DNA of 20,629 bases, taken from contig FN649752.1 in NCBI GenBank assembly GCA_000310025.1, positions 3,560,298 through 3,580,926 on the forward strand, written 5' to 3'. Under the pieces are notes generated by a model, which saw nothing but the letters and a program-made list of their open reading frames with translations, did not search any database and had not been told where the DNA came from. Shown here in pieces: positions 8,768-20,629 of this stretch. Made by a program: the position numbers and the translations under genes. This DNA is from Ectocarpus siliculosus. Lineage: Eukaryota; Sar; Phaeophyceae; Ectocarpales; Ectocarpaceae. Position 1 is the first letter of the stretch; every line of letters starts with the position of its first letter.

Positions 8768-11064
8768 GTGAGTCGGCCCATCTTTGGTCGCCATTGTTGT
8801 TGTGGTACCTGAGTACTTCAAATACTTGCTGGACCCCACCCCAGACCCTCGATCCCACTGAGTCGGACTGCTGCTGCTGTGATTACGGTCAAGGGTACGC
8901 AAGACTAGAGACACGATTTTATTGTCATGTTTCTGTCGGAGGTTCCATCATTTGGTTGCGTTGAAGACCAAGCCATGGCATCACCCTTGCTGTTATATTG
9001 TCGGCATTCGCAAGATCTTTCGCACCCAACGTCTTACACTGCAGTTGCACCGCAGATGGTCACCCAGCTAGGTGAAGGTGTGCAGCCAGATCCATGACTG
9101 TCATACCTCAATCAGTTGTAGGTTTTTGGCTCCCCGAGCCCGTTGAAGATGGCTAGGCGGAGGCTGAGATCAGGTCGAGACTCCAGGGTTGTTGGCGTAC
9201 CTATGCAATTTCAAGCTTGACAAAGGCGTCGTAATGGTGTACACGTATCGCCCCAGTGCGTGTGGGTTGTTCAACCGCTGGTTTGCCTCTCTAGCAGTTG
9301 ATTTAAACCGCGATACATATATCGGGACGATTGCGCGTTTTCTTCTTGGTCCGGAGATGACGTGACACGATTCCGCTTGCCACGGCCTTTCGCTCGATCG
9401 TGCTGGCGTTCCCAACACCGCTCATCGGCAGTCTTTCTCTACATTGTAGCCCAGTCGTCTAAATCTCCAGATGCCAGATGCTGAGAAGATTTGTTCCGCC
9501 GCCAGCCCTGCTTCTCCCTCCCGCGAATTTTTCCGTCTGAATCTGAATCTCGCCCACGGGCTCATCTTAACACCTAAACTACTGACAAAGTCATTCCGAC
9601 CCCCCCCCCCCCCCTTTCTTCATTCTCCCGATCCCATCCGTGCGTGCCCCTAATTTACCCTCGTTTCTGCAGGGGTACCACACGATTCTCTTGGTCCAGC
9701 GAGACTCGGTTAACAGTAGGATGTACTACGACCTCCCGTCCACAAGCCAAGCAATGGAACGTGAGTACCAGCTACCCCACACACGCACACACACATGTAC
9801 GGATGGAAGGAGAACGAGGGTGTATTTCATGTTCTGGTCCACGCCACGGCGTATGAATCTATTTATCTTTGGAAATGTTATGTTTTCGAAGTCGGGTCGA
9901 ACGTTGGTCCCTAAGCAGGGCGTAGTCGATGCCGCTGTGATGACCAACACCTTGAGACACAGCCCCAGCAAGACTCACGCAACGCACAAGCAAGCAGTGC
10001 CTCGCAGCAGCTAAGAGACCATCCGCCACCGTATATGTACCCACCTTGCGCTGGGCTGCACGAGCGCATTGGGAACCCTGACAACCGCCGAGAGTTTAAC
10101 CTGGTCAGTATGGGTTGTGCTGTTTAGGGGGGAAGGCACGCTTGTTGCTGATTCCAGGATTCCTTCCTCATCGGAACAAAAACACTTCCATTCACTTTCG
10201 TAGGTTAAGGAGATGGTTGCATATCCCCGCACATGCGGGGCAATCGGTCAAATGTCGCCTTTCGTTCTTTCGGTCGCAGGCGTGGTAAAAATGTACGAGG
10301 CTCGGTTGAAGGAGGTCAACCCGCGCCAGGTTCACATCACGTACGATATCACCGACCTATACGGCTTCATCGACGAACTCGGAGACTTGAGCGCTCTCGT
10401 GTGAGTGTTTGTTTCCAATGTCATGTATGTATGCATGCGTCCGTGGCGTTTGCTGTCGTGGCCCTTGCTTTCCGGTCTGCCTTGTGCGGAGTTTCTCTAG
10501 CACGTCCATACCCCATGCTGACTTGGAAACGGGTATGCTGGCTTGGGTCAAGCAGTTGGACACAATTTTTCGGCCACGTTTGCAGGGATCCATCAGAGCC
10601 TGTGGGCACACGATTGGTGTTGTGTGCCGCCGCTTTTTTTGTAGAGTCGCCAAACACCGCAAATCTCCAGAATGCTCGTTTTCTGACAGCATTTCCCTGA
10701 GTGCACATGTCCCGAATGATTTGGTTCCGAGGAAATCCCGCCAGAACATCATGTGCATTTCGAAACGGAATCCGGCCAATTTGTTTGTGGTCATTGTTGT
10801 TTGTCCCTGTGGAAGAGAACCCACGCACAATGATTCTACCAAGCCAAGACGAATCACATCAAGTTCAGCCGTTTATCGGGTGTTTGTTGCGATTTCACTC
10901 CTCCTCCTGCCACCTTCCCTGCGTGTTCTGCGGCGGCCAACCTGTGTCGCAAAAAAACAAAAAAAAACAGGGCAAACACGGACACGGGGATGTACACGCC
11001 ACACGGCAAGGCGTGGATAAAGGAGTACCTCTTCAAGTACTTCCAGCAGCAGGCCGAAACCTAG
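8765..11064 (+). CDS. ERH: Enhancer of rudimentary homolog (ERH), complete, four exons
   Basis: Joining 8765-8767, 9673-9760, 10280-10400 and 10971-11064 gives 306 nt, that is 101 residues plus TAG. Family proteins are about 104 aa. Diagnostic blocks are HTILLVQ near the N-terminus, VVKMYEARLKEVNP, ITYDITDLYGFIDELGDLSALV in the centre, and AWIKEYLF near the C-terminus. ERH is a small, highly conserved nuclear homodimer with a central beta-sheet and helices; it acts as an adaptor in RNA processing, for example with Mmi1 in fission yeast and with the Microprocessor in animals. Spacing from LSALV to WIKE is identical to the animal protein. All phases fit (0, 1, 2). The start is a lone ATG immediately before a consensus donor; other ATG|GT sites at 9055 and 9234 have poorer donors. 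Confidence 0.93.
9673..9760 (+). CDS. ERH: ERH exon 2
   Basis: The exon begins after TTTCTGCAG and encodes GYHTILLVQRDSVNSR, then MYYDLPSTSQAME. It ends in phase 1 at GAAC|GTGAGT. HTILLVQ is the ERH signature near the N-terminus. Confidence 0.93.
10280..10400 (+). CDS. ERH: ERH exon 3
   Basis: After GGTCGCAG, two bases complete Arg, then VVKMYEARLKEVNPRQVHI and the core TYDITDLYGFIDELGDLSAL follow. The donor CTCGT|GTGAGT is phase 2. This is the most conserved part of the family. Confidence 0.95.
10971..11064 (+). CDS. ERH: ERH exon 4 with stop codon
   Basis: The acceptor is an A-rich sequence ending AACAG at 10970. One base completes Val, then ANTDTGMYTPHGKAWIKEYL and FKYFQQQAET precede TAG at 11062-11064. 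The absence of a pyrimidine tract next to the AG is unusual; one lies 30-70 bp upstream. Confidence 0.88.
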
Positions 11065-13340
11065 GCCACGTGGCATGGTCCCGTCGGGAGCTTCACCACG
11101 CTCTCGGGTAACGCGCCACTCGTTGTTGGATCTTGTAGATTATTCGGCGACTTGTAGACTTTGGGCGAGGCAGGTGTTAGTGTATGGCACCCCCGGGGAA
11201 GAGAGATTAGTATTGGCATTCGCCTAGACCCCCCCCCCCCCTCCCCCCCATACAAACGTGTATCCTCTTTGTCATTTTTTTTTTTTTTGAAATTTTGTTG
11301 GTGGATGAGAGGTGGTGCGTCCCTCCCCCTGCCTGTTGCTCGTATGGTGGTTACCGTATCACCTTGAGGCAGGCAGGACACGACGCGTGTCGTGGTGTTG
11401 AGCTTGGGTACCAGGCACTGTAGTTTCTCTCAAAGTTTCTCTCAACGGAAGAAAGGTGGGCATCGGCGCTGGCGTGCAGCGAGGCTGAGTCGAGTGTACG
11501 CACGGTGACAGTGTGAATGGTTTTAGCCGGGAGGTGCACGCAGGCACTGGAAGGGTATTCTATGTTCTTTTCGGGCCAGGCTGGGCCAAACGCTGGCAGA
11601 GCACGTGGACGAGATTTGTATGAGCCTCGGCCCATGTTTCTTCCTGTTGGTCAAAGTCGGTGCCGCGTTGAATTATGATTGGCCGAAGTAGGCAGTGTCC
11701 TTCTAGCGTGCGACTGGATGCTGCCCCGAATATGTTCATGAGCTTCGTTGGCGCACGAGTTCCAGGCCTTGATAAAAACATGGTCTTCAATTATCCGTTC
11801 CACTGCCGTTGGTTTACCCTTAAAGCTCAAATTGGATGGGGGGAAAGAAGGCAGCTATCGGGTAGAGGAGTGTTGACGAATTGCTTCACGATTGAGGGAC
11901 AGATGCTGTTGTTTGCTAATTTCATCAGCCTAGGCGGTTTGGGCCGTCCCAACAGACAAAAAATCGAACCAGATGTCGCTGGAGTTTTCGGTGATGTTAC
12001 AGTACCGGTTTTCCGGGCGTTTACTCGTGAACGAGCCTGGACGGAAGTCAGCGGCAGCATGTGCTTCATGGGAACCTTAGCGCGTATGCGACATTCCAAC
12101 ACAACCCCTACTTACCAGGCACTCCATCGATGTTTGTTTCAGGATGCATCCATCCCTGTCCAGAGACCTCCATCCCATCACGACTAGTCTTTACTCAAGT
12201 ATGATGCGAGTGTTTTGGGTGTTTGGGAGGAGCCCCCCACAACAACATCTGGTGTGCCTCGCGAATTCGGAACAGATTTTTACGGTGTGGTTGGTCTGAC
12301 CACAGCACGTTCTTCGCTTTCCCCAACAACTATGGAACACTGGGCCTGCTTCCAAGGCTGGGTTGACCCTGCCCGGAGGCACACGGCATACTCTGTCATG
12401 TTTCACGTACAGCGTATGTATCTTTCCGGTCAAGACCGGGCACATGGAACGACGGAAGGAATGACGAGTGAGTTGGAGTGAGGTAGAGAAACCCATATCA
12501 AAGAAAGTAGTATGAAGACGGGCACATGGCGGGGACTACTGGACACCGCCCAATTATCACATATACACAACCAACCGAAGAGTGGCCAGAGATGGAATTT
12601 TGATCAAAGGTTTGTGTACAGGGGCTAACCATATAATTCTGCGCGAAATCCGCCCCCCCGCTCTCGTCCTGTTCTCCTGATTATTTTTGTTGTATTGGCG
12701 GCGAGGCACAATGAATGAATGGCAGTACCAACGCTGCTTTCAGTTGGACGTGGCACAAGAACAATTCGTCAAAACACGGTGGCAGCAAAGAAACGTCTAA
12801 TAATAATGTAGAAAAGAGACAAGGGCGTAGTCTAGACTAAAGCACCTGAGACCATCTGGCAAGCCGTTTGGGTTCATTCCGCTCACTCTGCTGCTGCTGT
12901 GCTGCAAAATACTGAGATATGTACACGCGGAAATAAAGACGCACGTGAGGAAAAGAAAGTCCAAAAACGGAAAAAGAACTGGCGGAGCTGAAATAAACTT
13001 ACTGATCACATCCCATCCTCGGCGATCCATCAAATAAGTCAGCCAACACTTCGTTTTTTGCCACGATGACCGCGGCAGACACCAATCAATCAATTTCAGA
13101 TTTTCGAATATTCAAGGATCAACCAAGATCTCCTGTAAACCCAAACAAATGTTTTTCGCAGGTAACCAACCAACGCGCACAGATCCCAGCTGTACTGCAG
13201 GGTGTGGAGGAGTAGGCCCCACGTGTCTACGGGAACGCGTGCTGTGCTTGTGGTACCAATACATACACTGCATAGATATACACACAACAGACAGCAGCAC
13301 AGCAGTAGTTGCAGCTAGGGGACCCGCCATGGGGATACTG
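11065..13340. other. Intergenic region, no supported intact gene
   Basis: Between the ERH stop and the synthetase promoter I see a C-run at 11229-11248, a T-run at about 11273-11288, the decayed minus-strand fragment at 11405-11802, and otherwise unique AT/GC-balanced sequence. A 170-codon open frame at 11675-12187 has no recognisable domain or codon bias and is probably chance. Confidence 0.5.
11405..11802 (-). pseudogene. Possible decayed Myb/SANT-like DNA-binding domain fragment
   Basis: On the minus strand three colinear blocks, broken by a stop and frame changes, resemble the tripartite Myb/SANT-like domain common in transposon-related and plant/stramenopile proteins. They are EDHVFIKAWNSCANEA near 11780, DQQEETWAEAHTNLVHVL near 11630, and RTLDS...LSSVERNFERNYSAW near 11490-11410. 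Conserved-looking features are the acidic/Lys-Ala-Trp start, a Trp in the middle block and the basic/aromatic third helix. The stop between blocks 1 and 2 shows it is not an intact gene. Similarity was judged by eye and may be chance. Confidence 0.25.
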
Positions 13341-13348
13341 TATTTAAG
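13341..13348 (+). promoter_or_regulatory. TATA-like element upstream of the prolyl-tRNA synthetase gene
   Basis: TATTTAAG lies about 90 bp before the preferred ATG at 13439 and about 74 bp before the first in-frame ATG at 13415. Position and sequence suit a core promoter, but no transcript start is known. Confidence 0.35.
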
Positions 13349-13438
13349 GGGGATGACCATCCTGTCCTATCAGCGTGGCGCCCTCGAATACCCACCGCAC
13401 CGCCGCACGCACATATGTGCTGTATGCATCGCTTTCGC

Positions 13439-20548
<7,110 letters not shown>

Positions 20549-20629
20549 TACGGTTAGCTTCCGTCGTTGGCAAGTGTTGCCGGTGCTTCGACGGCTTATT
20601 TCCCGGGGCGAGGCGGGACAACCATAAAG

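Noticed and set aside
8293-8964. 223-codon plus-strand open frame
   Set aside because: It is antisense to WW gene exon 1 and runs through the ERH start and intron 1; no domain is visible.
11675-12187. 170-codon plus-strand open frame
   Set aside because: It has no recognisable domain, no splice or codon support, and overlaps the minus-strand relic.

Overview
The window looks like nuclear DNA of a photosynthetic stramenopile, most likely a brown alga of the Ectocarpus type. The evidence is small exons with strong GT-AG sites separated by introns of 0.15-2.4 kb, GC-rich coding exons with long CAG/polyQ tracts, many intronic repeats and G/C homopolymers, and a predicted plastid-type presequence with an AFVP motif (the stramenopile ASAFAP-type signal) on a eukaryotic-type aminoacyl-tRNA synthetase. 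The species assignment is inference. Almost all single-frame ORFs are shadows; the real genes were rebuilt by matching exon phase, splice sites and protein families.

Three protein genes are supported. (1) On the minus strand, about 8483 down to 774 and probably beyond the left edge, lies a gene for a WW-domain, polyQ-rich, coiled-coil protein. Its WW domain is split by a 2.4-kb intron: exon 1 (8483-8337) carries a signal-like N-terminus and the first half, and exon 2 (5912-4427) carries the second half followed by about 480 residues of low-complexity sequence. Exons 3-6 (4212-3867, 2742-2533, 1751-1670, 917-774) encode mostly coiled coil. (2) On the plus strand, 8765-11064, is a complete four-exon gene for enhancer of rudimentary homolog (ERH, 101 aa). 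Its start is 281 bp from the WW-gene start, so the two genes are head to head. (3) On the plus strand from 13439 to the right edge is the 5' part of a eukaryotic/archaeal-type prolyl-tRNA synthetase: presequence, WHEP domain, and catalytic domain through class II motif 2. Seven exons are visible and the 3' part lies outside the window.

The space between ERH and the synthetase gene (11065-13438) has no supported gene. It holds homopolymers, a TATA-like site at 13341, and on the minus strand a probable decayed Myb/SANT-like fragment, perhaps transposon-derived. The introns hold two dispersed repeat families (6891-7111 with 18262-18490; 3681-3821 with 20399-20548 and a fragment at 2453-2508), a candidate terminal-inverted-repeat element (6208-7316) and several tandem repeats.

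The most unusual signal is that 3' ends of exons, with their donor sites, recur as extra copies in the following intron, in two unrelated genes on opposite strands. WW-gene exon 6 has a copy 194 bp downstream, WW-gene exon 5 has a copy 112 bp downstream, and synthetase exon 3 has two copies about 0.4 kb downstream. Three of the copies have a usable acceptor and an in-phase coding length (39, 12 and 30 nt), so they look like newborn or alternative microexons. Intron 6 of the synthetase gene contains a similar duplicated cryptic exon. Transcript data would decide whether these are spliced.
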